Notes: generated from the letters alone by a model not told the origin. DNA of 64,000 bases from Devosia sp. ZB163 (GCF_028613635.1 NZ_JAQRMY010000001.1:539778-603777); one strand, 5' to 3'; numbered from the stretch's first letter, positions 33,117-44,439 are shown. Numbers and translations are program-made.

Positions 33117-33130
33117 GTAAACCGGTTTAC
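33117..33130. promoter_or_regulatory. LacI-type operator in the divergent control region
   Basis: A perfect palindrome GTAAACCGGTTTAC with a CG-centred core, as favoured by LacI-family proteins. It is placed between cdd and the amidohydrolase gene, so one site could repress both directions. Confidence 0.78.
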
Positions 33131-33144
33131 CGGATGGGGGTCAA

Positions 33145-34497
33145 ATGAGTTCGACGCTTATCCACGGAGCGACAATCCTGTCCGTGGACGCTGATAATCG
33201 TGTGTTTGAGGGTGGCTACATTTCCATCCACGATGGCCGGATCAGCGGCGTTGGACAAAGGGCCGAGACTCCCGACCCGTCCGGCTACGACGAGGTGTTC
33301 GACCTGACCGGACACCTCGTCATGCCGGGTCTCGTCAATGCCCATACCCACTCCGTCATGGTGCTGTTCCGCGGCCGCTCCGAGGGCCAGAGCCTGCTCA
33401 CGATGGAGGGCTGGTACAATTCGATCCGCGAGCCCGAGCTGTCGCTGACCTCGACCGATATCGGTCCCGCCGTCGCGCTGAGCTGTGCCGAGATGGCGCT
33501 TTCGGGCACCACCACCTTCTGCGACCAGTATTTCTTCGCCGAGGAGATCGCCGAGGCGGTGAAGGCCGCCGGGCTGCGCTCGGTGATCGCCTATGGCATC
33601 GTGCAACTGGGCGACAAGCAGCGCGGCGAGGAAGAGCTCGCGAAAGCCACCGCGTTCCTCGAAAAGCAGCGCTCGGCCGATGGCCGGGTCATCCCGTGGT
33701 TCGGGCCGCACGCCCCCTATGTCGACAATTCCGAGGACCTGCTGCTGGCCGAGGTGGAGGTTGCCAACAAGTACGGCGTCGGCCTGCACCTGCACATGGC
33801 CTGCGGCCCCGAGGACAACGAGGAAACGGAGCGTCGCTACGGCACGACCGCGGCCGTGGCCCTCGAAAAGATCGGCTTCTTCAACGGCCGCATCCACGCC
33901 GCGCATTGCCTCGACCTCAGCGACGAGGACATCGCGGTGTTCGCCCGCGCTCCGCATGCTTCAGTCTCCTACAACGCCACGGCGGGGCTGCGCTCCGGTC
34001 GCGAGGGCATCTGCCCGGCGGTGAATCTGAAGGCCGCCGGTGTCACGGTGGCGCTGGGCACTGACAACGTTGCCGCGAACAATTCCTACGACATGGTCTC
34101 CGAGATGCGCGTCGCCGGGCTCGTCGCCTCCCACCGCGAAGGCGTGGCGCAGCCGCTCTCGAGCCGAGAACTCGTCCGCATGGCCACCATCGAGGGGGCG
34201 AAGGCCCTCGGCCTCGACAAGGAGATCGGCAGCCTCGAGGTCGGCAAGGCGGCCGACATCGCTGCCTTCGACCTGCGCGGCGCCGGTTACTCCGAAACGC
34301 CCGATCCCGAGACCCTGCTCATCTATTCGGGCTCCGGCCGCGATCTCAGGCACCTGTGGGTATCGGGTGAGCAATTGGTCGCAGATCGCAAACTCACCCG
34401 CAGGCCTTATGACGACATCCGGCACGCGTACTCGGCGACCTATTCCGATTTCTGGGATCGCGTGCGAGACGCCAAGAACAAAAGAGAAGTAGCCTGA
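33145..34497 (+). CDS. Amidohydrolase, MtaD/SAH-deaminase-like (ATZ/TRZ family)
   Basis: A 450-residue deaminase of the ATZ/TRZ subgroup. It has the metal H-x-H in VMPGLVNAHTHSVMVLFRGR, then ALSGTTTFCDQYFF, HLHMACGPEDNEETERRYGT (His and Glu), IHAAHCLDLSDEDIAVFARA and VALGTDNVAANNSYDMVSEM (catalytic Asp). Family members deaminate S-adenosylhomocysteine, 5'-methylthioadenosine, guanine, 8-oxoguanine or cytosine analogues. In this cluster a purine base or nucleoside is likely. It is first gene after the repressed promoter, with GGATGGGGG before the ATG. Confidence 0.85.
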   Translation: MSSTLIHGATILSVDADNRVFEGGYISIHDGRISGVGQRAETPDPSGYDEVFDLTGHLVMPGLVNAHTHSVMVLFRGRSEGQSLLTMEGWYNSIREPELSLTSTDIGPAVALSCAEMALSGTTTFCDQYFFAEEIAEAVKAAGLRSVIAYGIVQLGDKQRGEEELAKATAFLEKQRSADGRVIPWFGPHAPYVDNSEDLLLAEVEVANKYGVGLHLHMACGPEDNEETERRYGTTAAVALEKIGFFNGRIHAAHCLDLSDEDIAVFARAPHASVSYNATAGLRSGREGICPAVNLKAAGVTVALGTDNVAANNSYDMVSEMRVAGLVASHREGVAQPLSSRELVRMATIEGAKALGLDKEIGSLEVGKAADIAAFDLRGAGYSETPDPETLLIYSGSGRDLRHLWVSGEQLVADRKLTRRPYDDIRHAYSATYSDFWDRVRDAKNKREVA

Positions 34498-34499
34498 TC

Positions 34500-35447
34500 T
34501 TGACCAAGCGTAAGTTCATTTTCGACAGCGACGGCGGTGTTGACGACGCCCAGGCGCTGATCCTCCTGGTCGCCAATGGCAAGGTGCCCGATCTCATCAC
34601 CACGGTGTTCGGCAATGTCGGACGCGACCAGGCGACGACCAACCTGCTCGCCACCTGCGCCCAGCTGGGCGTCGACATTCCGGTCCACCGCGGTGCCGAT
34701 CGCCCGCTGACCCAGCCCGTCATCGACGCCAAGTACGTCCATGGCGACGATGGCCTGGGTGGCGCGCCGCGGCCCTCCTCGCAGCCGCCCCATGCCTCTG
34801 ATGACGGCATTGGCGTCCTTGTCCGCACCTTCCGCGACGCCGCGGCAAAGGGTGAGAAGGTCGACATCCTGATGATCGGGCCGCTCACCAACCTGGCGCT
34901 GGCGCTCCGCCTCGATCCGACGATCGTCGACGGCATCGGTAGGCTCACCATCATGGGCGGCAACGTCTACGGCCGCGGCAACACCACGCCGGCCGCCGAG
35001 TTCAACATCTATGCCGACCCCGAGGGCGCGCATGTGGTGCTGACCGCCGGTATCGAGACCGTGGTGGTTCCCTGGGAGCCCTGCCTTACCCACTTCATGG
35101 AAGGCGAGAAGGTCGACGCGCTGTTTGCCGGCATCCCGGCCTCGCCGCTCAAGGACTTCAACGAGGCGCTGCAGCAGCACGCCCGTTCGAACGGCGTGAA
35201 GCGCGGCCTGCCCGACCGCTTCCTCTATGTCGATCCGCTCGCCGCTGCCGTGGTGCTCGATCCGTCCATGGTCACCAAGTCCATCGACGCATCCTCGTCG
35301 GTCGTCCTCGCCCCGGGCATCGCCCGCGGCATGACGCTCGTCGACCCTTCGGGCCGCCTCGGCACGCCCAGCATTACGTTCGTCGAGGAGGTCGACGTCA
35401 GCAAGGTCGACGCCCTCTACGCCGTATCAGCCGCCTATTCCCCATGA
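34500..35447 (+). CDS. Nucleoside hydrolase (IunH family)
   Basis: A 315-residue N-ribohydrolase. The calcium-binding N-terminus is FDSDGGVDDAQALILLV (D-x-D-x-G-x-D-D), followed by HGDDGLGGAPRPSSQP, DILMIGPLTNLALALRLDP, IMGGNVYGRGNTTPAAEFNI and LYVDPLAAAVVLDPSM. It splits nucleosides to base plus ribose, which feeds the ribokinase and the base deaminases nearby. The start is TTG, two nt after the previous stop, so low-level or coupled initiation is likely. Confidence 0.92.
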   Translation: MTKRKFIFDSDGGVDDAQALILLVANGKVPDLITTVFGNVGRDQATTNLLATCAQLGVDIPVHRGADRPLTQPVIDAKYVHGDDGLGGAPRPSSQPPHASDDGIGVLVRTFRDAAAKGEKVDILMIGPLTNLALALRLDPTIVDGIGRLTIMGGNVYGRGNTTPAAEFNIYADPEGAHVVLTAGIETVVVPWEPCLTHFMEGEKVDALFAGIPASPLKDFNEALQQHARSNGVKRGLPDRFLYVDPLAAAVVLDPSMVTKSIDASSSVVLAPGIARGMTLVDPSGRLGTPSITFVEEVDVSKVDALYAVSAAYSP

Positions 35448-35475
35448 TTGAGAACAAACGCAAACAGGAGTGCGC

Positions 35476-36534
35476 ATGTCTCTGATCTCGACTCTCGGCA
35501 AAACCGTAACCGGTGCTCTGCTCGCAGCCGCATTGATGGCCTCGACGGCCATCCCTGCCTTCGCACAGGAGTACACCAAGGATAACCCGCTCAAGGTCGT
35601 GCTCATGCTGCACGGCACCCAGGGCGACAAGAGCTTCCTCGATTCCGCCGTCGCCGGCGTCAAGAAGGCCGCCGACGAGCTGCCGGTCGAAGTGAAGATC
35701 ATCGAGGCGGGCTATGACCGCTCGAAGTGGCAGCCGGCTCTCGCCGACGCCGCTGACTCGGGCTACGACGTCGTCATCGCCGGTACCTTCGACATGACCG
35801 GCTACATCGTCGAACTCGCGCCGCAGTACCCGGACGTGAAGTTCATCGACTTCGACGACGCGCCCGACTTCGCCAACTGCGACTGCGACAACATCCTCGC
35901 CGTGCAGTACGGCACGTCGACCGCCGGCTACCTCGCCGGCTACGCCGCTGCCAAGCTCTCGAAGTCCGGCAAGCTGGGCACCATCATCGGCATGGAGTTC
36001 CCCACCGTCACCGACTTCAAGGTCGGCTTCGACCAGGGTGCCAAGGACGCCAATCCCAACATCGAGATCCTCAACGCCGTGGCCGGCACGTTCTCGGATC
36101 CCGCCAAGGGCAAGGAAATCGGCCTCGCCCAGCTCAACCAGGGCGCTGACGTGATCTTCCCGATCGCCGGCGGTACGGGCCTCGGCGCCCTGCAGGCCGT
36201 CAAGGAAGCCGGTGGCGGCAAGCTCGCGGTCGGTGTCGACAGCGACCAGGCCACCATCTTTGCCGCCAACAATGACCAGGCCCAGGCCGACGTCATCTTC
36301 ACCTCGGTGGAAAAGAAGGTCGGCGAGTCGCTCTTCCTGGCGCTCAAGGCTACGATCGACGGCACGCAGCAGTACGGTCAGCGCGTCCTTCTCGGCCTCA
36401 AGGAAGGTGCCGTCGGCATCTCCAAGAACGCACAGTACGAGGCGCTTGTCCCGGCTGAACTGCGCGCCGAAGTCGACGCGCTCGAAGCCAAGATCATCGC
36501 CGGTGAAATCACCGTCGCGACCGATATGAAGTAA
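35476..36534 (+). CDS. BMP-family nucleoside-binding protein of an ABC importer
   Basis: A 352-residue periplasmic protein with a signal peptide ending in TAIPAFAQ. The BMP/PnrA-like fold shows VLMLHGTQGDKSFLDSAVAG, EAGYDRSKWQPALADAADSG, YDVVIAGTFDMTGYIVELAP, VGFDQGAKDANPNIEILNAV and PIAGGTGLGALQAVKEAGGG. BMP proteins bind purine nucleosides in characterised cases. The ATG at 35476 has GGAG six bases before it. A stable hairpin follows the stop codon. Confidence 0.92.
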   Translation: MSLISTLGKTVTGALLAAALMASTAIPAFAQEYTKDNPLKVVLMLHGTQGDKSFLDSAVAGVKKAADELPVEVKIIEAGYDRSKWQPALADAADSGYDVVIAGTFDMTGYIVELAPQYPDVKFIDFDDAPDFANCDCDNILAVQYGTSTAGYLAGYAAAKLSKSGKLGTIIGMEFPTVTDFKVGFDQGAKDANPNIEILNAVAGTFSDPAKGKEIGLAQLNQGADVIFPIAGGTGLGALQAVKEAGGGKLAVGVDSDQATIFAANNDQAQADVIFTSVEKKVGESLFLALKATIDGTQQYGQRVLLGLKEGAVGISKNAQYEALVPAELRAEVDALEAKIIAGEITVATDMK

Positions 36535-36539
36535 TGAAT

Positions 36540-36567
36540 GGGCGCCGCCGGCCATCCGGCGGCGCCC
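36540..36567 (+). other. 12-bp perfect hairpin between binding-protein and ATPase genes
   Basis: GGGCGCCGCCGG pairs with CCGGCGGCGCCC around a CCAT loop, without a T-run. In binding-protein operons such hairpins usually protect the upstream mRNA end and lower expression of the downstream ATPase and permease genes. It lies in a 121-nt gap. Confidence 0.75.
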
Positions 36568-36655
36568 GTCTCTTGGCCCCGGGGCAATGGGGGCCGATAG
36601 GGAACGGGCTGCAAGGCCCTGACCCGGAAGGAATACGGGGAAGGCGCGGGGCAAA

Positions 36656-38196
<1,541 letters not shown>

Positions 38197-38200
<4 letters not shown>

Positions 38201-39309
38201 GCAACATCCCGGCCATCGACCGCGCGTCGCGCTGGAAAACGATCCGGCGCGAGACGCTGCGCGCACTGGCGGCGCTGGCAATCGCGCTGCTCGTCACCTT
38301 CATCGTCGTGCTCTTCACGTCCAAGGCCCCGTTCGAGGCCTTCACCCAGCTGCTCACCGCGCCCGTCTCGCGCGTGCGCACGGTCGGGCTGTGGATCGAC
38401 GATGTCGTCAAGCTGACCATCACCGGACTGGCCTTCTCGCTCGTCTTCCAGGCCCGCCAGTTCTCCATGGGCGTGCAGGGGCAGGTCTACATCGGCGCCC
38501 TGGCCGCGACCTATGTCGCGCTCTCGCCCCTGGGGGCAACCTGGGCCGGAATTCCGCTCGGCATCACCGCGGCCATGCTTGCCGGCGCCGTCTACGGCTT
38601 CCTCCCCGGCATCGCCAAGGCCAAGCTGGGCGCCAACGAGATCGTCTCGTCGCTGATGCTGAACTACATCGCGATCGAGCTCTGCAACTTCCTCGTCCGC
38701 ACCAACCTGCCCAAGCCACAGGCGGGCGTGCTGACCACCAACGACTTCCCCGACAGCGCGGTATTCCCCGCCCTTGTTGCCAACACGCGCATCGACCTGG
38801 GGCTCATCTTTGCACTGGTCGCAGTCGTCGTGGTGTGGTTCGCGCTCTACCGCACCAGCTGGGGCCTCAAGCTCCGCCTCGTCGGCCACAATGCCCGCTT
38901 CGCCGAGTATTCCGGCATCAAGGCGACCTTCATCATGGTCTCGGCCATGACCGCCTCGGGGGCCCTGGGCGGGCTGCTCGGCTCGATGTTCGTGCAGGGC
39001 CAGACCTACGGCAAGCTCACGGTCCTCTTCGAGGGTGGGCTCGCTTTCGAGGGTATCCTCGTTGCCATCGTGGCCCGCAGCCGGCCGCTCGCGGTACCCG
39101 TCGTGGCGCTGTTCTACGGCTACCTCAGGCAGGGGGCGCAGCTGATGAACATCCGCACCGACGTGCCCGCTGAAGTGATCGGCGTCGTTACCGCCATCAT
39201 CATCCTGCTGGTCTCGTCGTCCTTCTCGTTCGGCTTCATCAAGAAGCTGTTCAACCGTGATCCGGCCCGCGTCTCGGCGCCGGTCGCCGCCGGTGGTGCC
39301 GCCAAATGA
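38197..39309 (+). CDS. ABC nucleoside permease, subunit 1
   Basis: A 370-residue inner-membrane permease with about 8-10 membrane segments, including ALAALAIALLVTFIVVLFTS, GITAAMLAGAVYGFLPGIAK and GLIFALVAVVVVWFALY. The coupling-loop region is GHNARFAEYSGIKATFIMV. It matches the BPD_transp_2 permeases of BMP-type nucleoside importers (NupP/YufP-like). It is coupled by 4-nt overlaps on both sides. Confidence 0.93.
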
Positions 39310-40250
39310 TGGAACTGTTCCTCACCGTCTTCTCGGCGGCGTTCTTCGTCACGGTCATCCGGACCACGACGCCGCTGCTGCTCGCAACGCTGGGCGGTCT
39401 CATCGCTGACCTCGGCGGCGCGCTCAACGTGGCGCTCGAGGGCATGATGCTGATCGGGTGCCTCACCGCGGTTATCGTCTCGGTCTATGCGCCGTGGTAC
39501 GTGGCGGTCGCCGCCGGGCTCGGCGCCGGGGCGCTGCTCGGGCTGATCATGGCGTTCTTCGCTTTCCGCCTGAAGGCCGACATCATCCTGGTCGGCTTCG
39601 CCATCAACATCTTCGCCGCCGGCGGCACCGTCTTCGCCCTCGCCCTCGCAACCGGTGGCGACAAGGGGACGTCGATCAACCTGCCCTCCAAGGCCATCCC
39701 GGCGGTTGACCTCAGCGTCCTCAGCAACATCCCGGTGGTCGGTCCGACGCTCACGGCCTTCCTCTCCGGCCATTCGGTGCTGAGCTGGTTCGCGGCGTTC
39801 CTGGTTTTCGCCGTGTGGTATTTCCTCTACCGGACGCCCTGGGGCCTGTGGCTGCGCGGCGTCGGCGAGTATCCGGCCGCGCCGGAGGCCGCCGGCATTC
39901 CGGTCAACAAGATCCGCACCTGGAGCCTCGTCGTCTCGGGCGCACTGGCCGGCCTCGGCGGCGCCCAGCTTGCCATGTTCAACTATGTCGGCTTCACCCG
40001 CGAGATGACCGCGGGCCGTGGCTTCATCGCCCTCGGCGCAGTGCTTCTCGGTGCTCGCCATCCGGTCGGTGCGCTGCTGGCGGCCCTGCTCTTCGGTGCC
40101 TTCGAGGCGCTGGCGGTGGTGATGCCCGGCCTCTTCAACGAGATTCCGGCCGAGATCATCCGCATGATCCCGTTCGTCGTGACCATCGCGGCGCTGGTGC
40201 TCTTCTCGGTCCGCGCCCAGCGCGCCCTGGCGATGCGCGGGGCGAAGTAG
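39306..40250 (+). CDS. ABC nucleoside permease, subunit 2
   Basis: A 314-residue permease with TPLLLATLGGLIADLGGALN, NVALEGMMLIGCLTAVIVSV, GLGAGALLGLIMAFFAFRLK and the coupling loop RGVGEYPAAPEAAGIPVNKI. This is the second BPD_transp_2 subunit of the importer (NupQ/YufQ-like). It is last in the operon; an imperfect GC-rich hairpin (about 40259-40288) lies before the convergent moeB-like gene. Confidence 0.93.
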   Translation: MMELFLTVFSAAFFVTVIRTTTPLLLATLGGLIADLGGALNVALEGMMLIGCLTAVIVSVYAPWYVAVAAGLGAGALLGLIMAFFAFRLKADIILVGFAINIFAAGGTVFALALATGGDKGTSINLPSKAIPAVDLSVLSNIPVVGPTLTAFLSGHSVLSWFAAFLVFAVWYFLYRTPWGLWLRGVGEYPAAPEAAGIPVNKIRTWSLVVSGALAGLGGAQLAMFNYVGFTREMTAGRGFIALGAVLLGARHPVGALLAALLFGAFEALAVVMPGLFNEIPAEIIRMIPFVVTIAALVLFSVRAQRALAMRGAK

Positions 40251-40291
40251 GGAAAAACCGCCCGTCACCGATGGTGGTGGCGGGCCTCCTG

Positions 40292-41008
40292 CTAGTACAT
40301 GAGCTCGGTGAAGCGCGCAGCGCGCCCGTCGTAGAGCAGCAGGCGGCCGACCAGCGGCTCGCCGACGCCGGTGACGAGCTTGATCGCCTCCATCGCCATC
40401 AACGTGCCGATGACGCCGGTGACGGCACCCAGGACTCCCACCACTTCGCAAGCCGGCAGGTCGGCTTCGTCGGGCGTATCCGGATAGAGGTCGCGGAAAC
40501 TCTTGCCGCCGGGCATGAACACCGTCACCTGGCCATCGAACATGGAGACGGCGCCCGAAACCAGTGGCAGTCCTGCCTCCTCGGCCGCCTCTGCAACGAT
40601 GGCGCGCGTGCCAAAATTGTCGGTGCCGTCGAGGACCAGCGTGTAGCCCTCCATCAGCCGCGCCGCATTCTCCGAACTGATCCGCTCGATATGGGGGACG
40701 AACTCGACATGGGCGTTGAGTCCCGCAACGAACTCACCGGCGCTCTCCGCCTTGGGAGTGCCGATGCCGGCGCTCTGGTGGATCATCTGGCGCTGCAGGT
40801 TCGAGAGCGACACCGTGTCGTGGTCGACGACGCCCAAAGTCCCGACCCCAGCGGCAGCGAGATAGGCGATAGCAGGGCTGCCGAGCCCGCCGGCGCCAAT
40901 GACAAGCACGCGCGCCGACTTGAGCTTCTGCTGTCCGTCGCCGCCGACGCCACGTAGCACGATGTGCCGGGCGTAGCGCTTGATCTCCTCGGGGCTCAGC
41001 GCGCTCAT
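40292..41008 (-). CDS. MoeB/ThiF/HesA-type E1-like adenylyltransferase
   Basis: A 238-residue enzyme that adenylates the C-terminal Gly of a ubiquitin-like sulfur carrier (MoaD or ThiS). It has ARVLVIGAGGLGSPAIAYLA (nucleotide site), VDHDTVSLSNLQRQMIH, VLDGTDNFGTRAIVAEAAEE, and the catalytic-Cys region PACEVVGVLGAVTGVIG. The zinc C-x2-C pairs of E. coli MoeB are not present. MoeB and ThiF cannot be separated by sequence alone here. It is last in the operon with DUF2259 and dut, overlapping by ATGA. Confidence 0.87.
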   Translation of the reverse strand: MSALSPEEIKRYARHIVLRGVGGDGQQKLKSARVLVIGAGGLGSPAIAYLAAAGVGTLGVVDHDTVSLSNLQRQMIHQSAGIGTPKAESAGEFVAGLNAHVEFVPHIERISSENAARLMEGYTLVLDGTDNFGTRAIVAEAAEEAGLPLVSGAVSMFDGQVTVFMPGGKSFRDLYPDTPDEADLPACEVVGVLGAVTGVIGTLMAMEAIKLVTGVGEPLVGRLLLYDGRAARFTELMY

Positions 41009-41757
41009 GGCGACGCCGTGACCGGCACGGCGATGAAGCGCCGGTCCGGTCCCTCGAAGCCGTGCGAATAAACCGAGACGATGGCCACCGGCGTGAAGTT
41101 CCTCCACGCCCAGTTGACCGGTGCGACCACACCATGGAGGCGGTAGTCGACCGTGCACGAGCGCGAGGCCGGCACCGTCTCGTCGCGATGCAACTCCCGA
41201 ACCCCGTCGGCCGTCTTGAGTTCGAGGGCAAAGCCGACCGGCGCCTCAAAGCCGTAGCTCTCGACGCAGGGAAGCGTGGAAGTCGAGGGGAAGGTCGACA
41301 GGGTGAGCGTCGATATGTCGGTAGGGGGCTCGAGCCCGAAGCCGGGAGCCCCGAAGCTCAATGCGCGCCGGTCTTCGACCGGCTCCGCGTCGCCATTGAG
41401 AGCGACGATGACAGGCGGTTCGGTGATCGCGAGATCGGCCAGTGCTTGTGCCGCCTTCTCGTGCGACTGCTCCCGAACCTGCACCAGCCCCGGCTGCTCT
41501 TCCTCGATCCGTACCCGGAAAGGCGAACCGCCGGACCACTTGTCTTCGGCGACGTCGAGGATGAACACGTTCGAGAAGGGAAAGCCGGAGCCGTCCTGGA
41601 CGCCGAACTCTTCGTAGGCGAAGTAGCGGCCATCGGCGGAAAAGCCGAGCGGCAGGAAGTTCGCAGCATCGCCGGAGAGGGCCGGCGATGCGAGGGCGAG
41701 AACGCCCAGGCTAGCGACCAGTCGAGCCGAAGCCGCCTGAACCACGTTGCGTCTCAT
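41005..41757 (-). CDS. DUF2259 predicted secreted protein
   Basis: A 250-residue protein with a signal peptide ([19 protein letters not shown]). The mature start [20 protein letters not shown], then [12 protein letters not shown], matches DUF2259, as does the end [20 protein letters not shown]-like segment with [15 protein letters not shown]. The strand-rich pattern suggests a beta-propeller-like fold. Function is unknown. Its first 47 nt overlap the end of dut. Confidence 0.85.
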   Translation of the reverse strand: MRRNVVQAASARLVASLGVLALASPALSGDAANFLPLGFSADGRYFAYEEFGVQDGSGFPFSNVFILDVAEDKWSGGSPFRVRIEEEQPGLVQVREQSHEKAAQALADLAITEPPVIVALNGDAEPVEDRRALSFGAPGFGLEPPTDISTLTLSTFPSTSTLPCVESYGFEAPVGFALELKTADGVRELHRDETVPASRSCTVDYRLHGVVAPVNWAWRNFTPVAIVSVYSHGFEGPDRRFIAVPVTASP

Positions 41758-42169
41758 CGAGTGCCTCCCGGAGTTCGAACTGCACTGCCGTCACCGGCGC
41801 CACCACCATCTGGGCGATACGGTCGCCGCGGCGGATCTCGAACGGGGCCTCGCCGAGGTTGATCAGGATGACCTTGATCTCTCCGCGATAGTCCGCATCG
41901 ATGGTACCGGGCGTGTTGAGCACCGTCACCCCGTGCTTGGCCGCCAGCCCCGAGCGCGGGCGAACCTGCGCCTCGTAGCCGGGGGGCAGGGCGATCGCCA
42001 TGCCCGTCGGCACCAGCGCGCGCTTACCCGGTGCGATGGTCATGGTCTCGGAAACGGCAAGCGCGGCGAGGAGGTCAACTCCTGCCGCGCCTTCGCTCTG
42101 CTGGCGCGGGGCCTCGAGGCCCCGGCCATGTTCAAGCCAGATGAACTGGACTGGAAGACGTCCCGTCAT
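41711..42169 (-). CDS. dut: dUTP diphosphatase
   Basis: A 152-residue trimeric dUTPase with motifs in order: [10 protein letters not shown] (motif 1), [19 protein letters not shown] (motifs 2 and 3, with the [14 protein letters not shown] uracil-binding segment), [13 protein letters not shown] (motif 4) and [11 protein letters not shown] (motif 5). It removes dUTP and makes dUMP. Its start overlaps the upstream lipoprotein stop (TGATG). Confidence 0.95.
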   Translation of the reverse strand: MTGRLPVQFIWLEHGRGLEAPRQQSEGAAGVDLLAALAVSETMTIAPGKRALVPTGMAIALPPGYEAQVRPRSGLAAKHGVTVLNTPGTIDADYRGEIKVILINLGEAPFEIRRGDRIAQMVVAPVTAVQFELREALDETQRGSGGFGSTGR

Positions 42170-42786
42170 CAGCGGGTATCGACCACCGCGTAGAGCTCGT
42201 CGGGCAGTTCGGCCGTACCGTCGAGCAGCGCGGTGAACGGGATGACCTTCTCGGCGGCGCCGTCGGCAGCCGTGTCCATGTTGGTCTCGATGATCTTCTT
42301 GCCCTTGATGCGGATGGTGGCGTTGTGGCCCTCGAAATAGGCCTTCATCATCTGGGCGCCCTCTTCGTCCTGGCCCTCGGTAACCTGGCTCGACATCTCG
42401 GAGGTCTTGAAGGCAACGCGCACGACGCCCGGGCTGACGACGGTGAAGACCGTGTCTTCGCTGACGCTGTCCTCGTCGGCGGTGATTTCGGTGAGCGGGC
42501 CTTCCTTGACGGAGGTGCAGGTGGCGCTGCCATCGGCGTTCTCGGTCAGGACGTCGGCTTCTTCCTCGCAGAACCCGCTGCTGGCTGCTGCCTCGGCGTC
42601 TTCACCGCCGGCCTCTGCCATCTGCTTGATCATGGGGTAGAACTCGGCGCCCATGGTCATCGTGGTCGTGGCCTTGCCGGTGGTCTCCGACAGCACGTCG
42701 ATCTCGGCAGTCACGTCCATACAGCCGGCAAGCCCGGCGCTCAGCATCAGAACGCCGGCCAGCCGGGCGATCGTCTTCACGGTCAT
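42169..42786 (-). CDS. Lipoprotein of unknown function
   Basis: A 205-residue lipoprotein: [22 protein letters not shown] has a clear lipobox LAGC. The mature part is acidic with [40 protein letters not shown] and [20 protein letters not shown], plus three further cysteines. No named family is certain. It occupies the place between ubiB and dut where many relatives carry coaBC, as I recall. Confidence 0.78.
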   Translation of the reverse strand: MTVKTIARLAGVLMLSAGLAGCMDVTAEIDVLSETTGKATTTMTMGAEFYPMIKQMAEAGGEDAEAAASSGFCEEEADVLTENADGSATCTSVKEGPLTEITADEDSVSEDTVFTVVSPGVVRVAFKTSEMSSQVTEGQDEEGAQMMKAYFEGHNATIRIKGKKIIETNMDTAADGAAEKVIPFTALLDGTAELPDELYAVVDTR

Positions 42787-42905
42787 CGAATTCTCCTCAA
42801 CAGTCAGCCAGCGGCTTCCCCGTCACGGTATTGGCCGGGGCCCAAGAGCTGCAAGCTCGTTCTGCCTCGGTATGGCCCCAATCCTGAACGGACAATGAAC
42901 CGGAC

Positions 42906-44435
42906 CTAAGATTCCAGCAGCCGCCACAGCGCGACCAGCAGTACCACGACGCCGAGCCAGAACCCCGTCAGGATCATGAACCGGTTGAAGCGTCGGGTCG
43001 GCGCATGCTTGTCGCGTTCGTAGTCGTCGAGTGCCACCTCGGCCTTGTTGACGATGGCAGGCAGCCGACCGAGCGTTTCGACTGCTGTGTCGAAGTGATC
43101 CTTGAGGTCCTCGAGCCGGCCGAGCGGGCCGGCCTCCCTGCGCACCCAGTCGCCCACGATCGGCTCCGAGATCGTCCAGATGTCGAGCTCGGGATCGAGC
43201 GAGCGCGCCACGCCCTCGACCAGCACCATCGACTTCTGGAGAAGGATCAGTTCGGGACGCGTCTGCATCTCGAACAGCTCGGTCGTCGCAAAGAGCTGGC
43301 CCAGCACCTTGGCCATCGAGATATCGGAGACGCGCCGTCCGTGCTGCGGCTCGCCGATGGCCCGCAATGCCAGCGCGAACTCGTCCACCGACTGGTGTCG
43401 CGGCACGTAGCCGATATCGAAGTGCCGCTGGGCGATCAGCCGGTAGTCGCGGCTGATGAAGCCGTAGAGGATCTCGGCGAGGAACCGCCGCTCGCGCCGC
43501 GTGATCCGGCCCATGATGCCGAAATCGACGGCGACGATGTCATTGGTGCGCGGGTTGGCGAAGAGGTTGCCGGGGTGAAGGTCGGCGTGGAAGAATCCGT
43601 CCCGCACCGCATGGCGCAGGAAGGACTGCATCAGGTTGCGCGCCAGAGCCTTGCGGTCGGCGCCGGCCGCATCCAGCGCCGCGTTGTCGCGGATCGGGAT
43701 ACCTTCGACCCAGGTCGTCGTCAGCACCGTGTCCGAGGTGTAGTCCCACAGCACCCGGGGGATGACGAAACCCTTGTCGTCCTTGATGTTGTCGTGGAAC
43801 TCCGAGATCGAGGCGGCTTCCATCCGGAGGTCGAGCTCGATCCGCGCCGAGCGGTCGAGCGTCGCCACCACGTCCACCGGCCTGAGGCGCCTGAGCTTGG
43901 GCACGAAGGTCTCGGCCAGCCGCGCACCGGCATACTGGCTCTCGATGTCGTCGGCGAAGCGCCGGCGGACGCCGGGCCTGAGTATCTTCACTGCGACCTT
44001 GGTGCCGTCGGGCAGGCGGGCGTGATGCACCTGCGCGATCGAGGCGGCCGCGACGGGTGGCGAAATCTCCGCGAGCTCCGCTGCGCGTGACCCGATCGCT
44101 TCGGCGAGGAGCCCGGGGACGAGCTTGTCATCAAACGGCTCCATCGCGTCCTGCAGTACGGCGAGGTCTGCGGCGACGGCGGGGCCGACGATGTCGGGGC
44201 GGGTGGCGAGGGTCTGCCCGAGCTTGACATAGGTTGGGCCGAGCCGGTTGAGGGCGCGTGTCAGGCGCTCAATCTTGCCGGTGCGCCTGACCTCGCCGCG
44301 CTCGAACAGCCGCCCGACCCGCACGCCGAACTTCATCACCGGCGGCAGCGCCTCGTTGTCGGCGATCGATAGTGCGCCCTCGCGCGCCAGCACGAAGCCG
44401 GCCCGAGCCAGTCGGAAATAGGCCCCCAACCCCAT
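42906..44435 (-). CDS. ubiB: UbiB atypical kinase for ubiquinone synthesis
   Basis: A 509-residue ABC1/ADCK-family protein. The hallmark K-x-G-Q motif is in LGPTYVKLGQTLATRPDIVG. The Ala-rich loop replacing a P-loop is PVAAASIAQVHHARLPDG, followed by VAVKILRPGVRRRF (Lys), MEAASISEFHDN (Glu), FHADLHPGNLFA and VAVDFGIMGRI (DFG). A C-terminal membrane helix (FMILTGFWLGVVVLLVALW) anchors it. It is required for ubiquinone biosynthesis, probably acting on lipid precursors or the Ubi complex. It lies four nt after ubiE. Confidence 0.94.
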   Translation of the reverse strand: MGLGAYFRLARAGFVLAREGALSIADNEALPPVMKFGVRVGRLFERGEVRRTGKIERLTRALNRLGPTYVKLGQTLATRPDIVGPAVAADLAVLQDAMEPFDDKLVPGLLAEAIGSRAAELAEISPPVAAASIAQVHHARLPDGTKVAVKILRPGVRRRFADDIESQYAGARLAETFVPKLRRLRPVDVVATLDRSARIELDLRMEAASISEFHDNIKDDKGFVIPRVLWDYTSDTVLTTTWVEGIPIRDNAALDAAGADRKALARNLMQSFLRHAVRDGFFHADLHPGNLFANPRTNDIVAVDFGIMGRITRRERRFLAEILYGFISRDYRLIAQRHFDIGYVPRHQSVDEFALALRAIGEPQHGRRVSDISMAKVLGQLFATTELFEMQTRPELILLQKSMVLVEGVARSLDPELDIWTISEPIVGDWVRREAGPLGRLEDLKDHFDTAVETLGRLPAIVNKAEVALDDYERDKHAPTRRFNRFMILTGFWLGVVVLLVALWRLLES

Positions 44436-44439
44436 GGCG

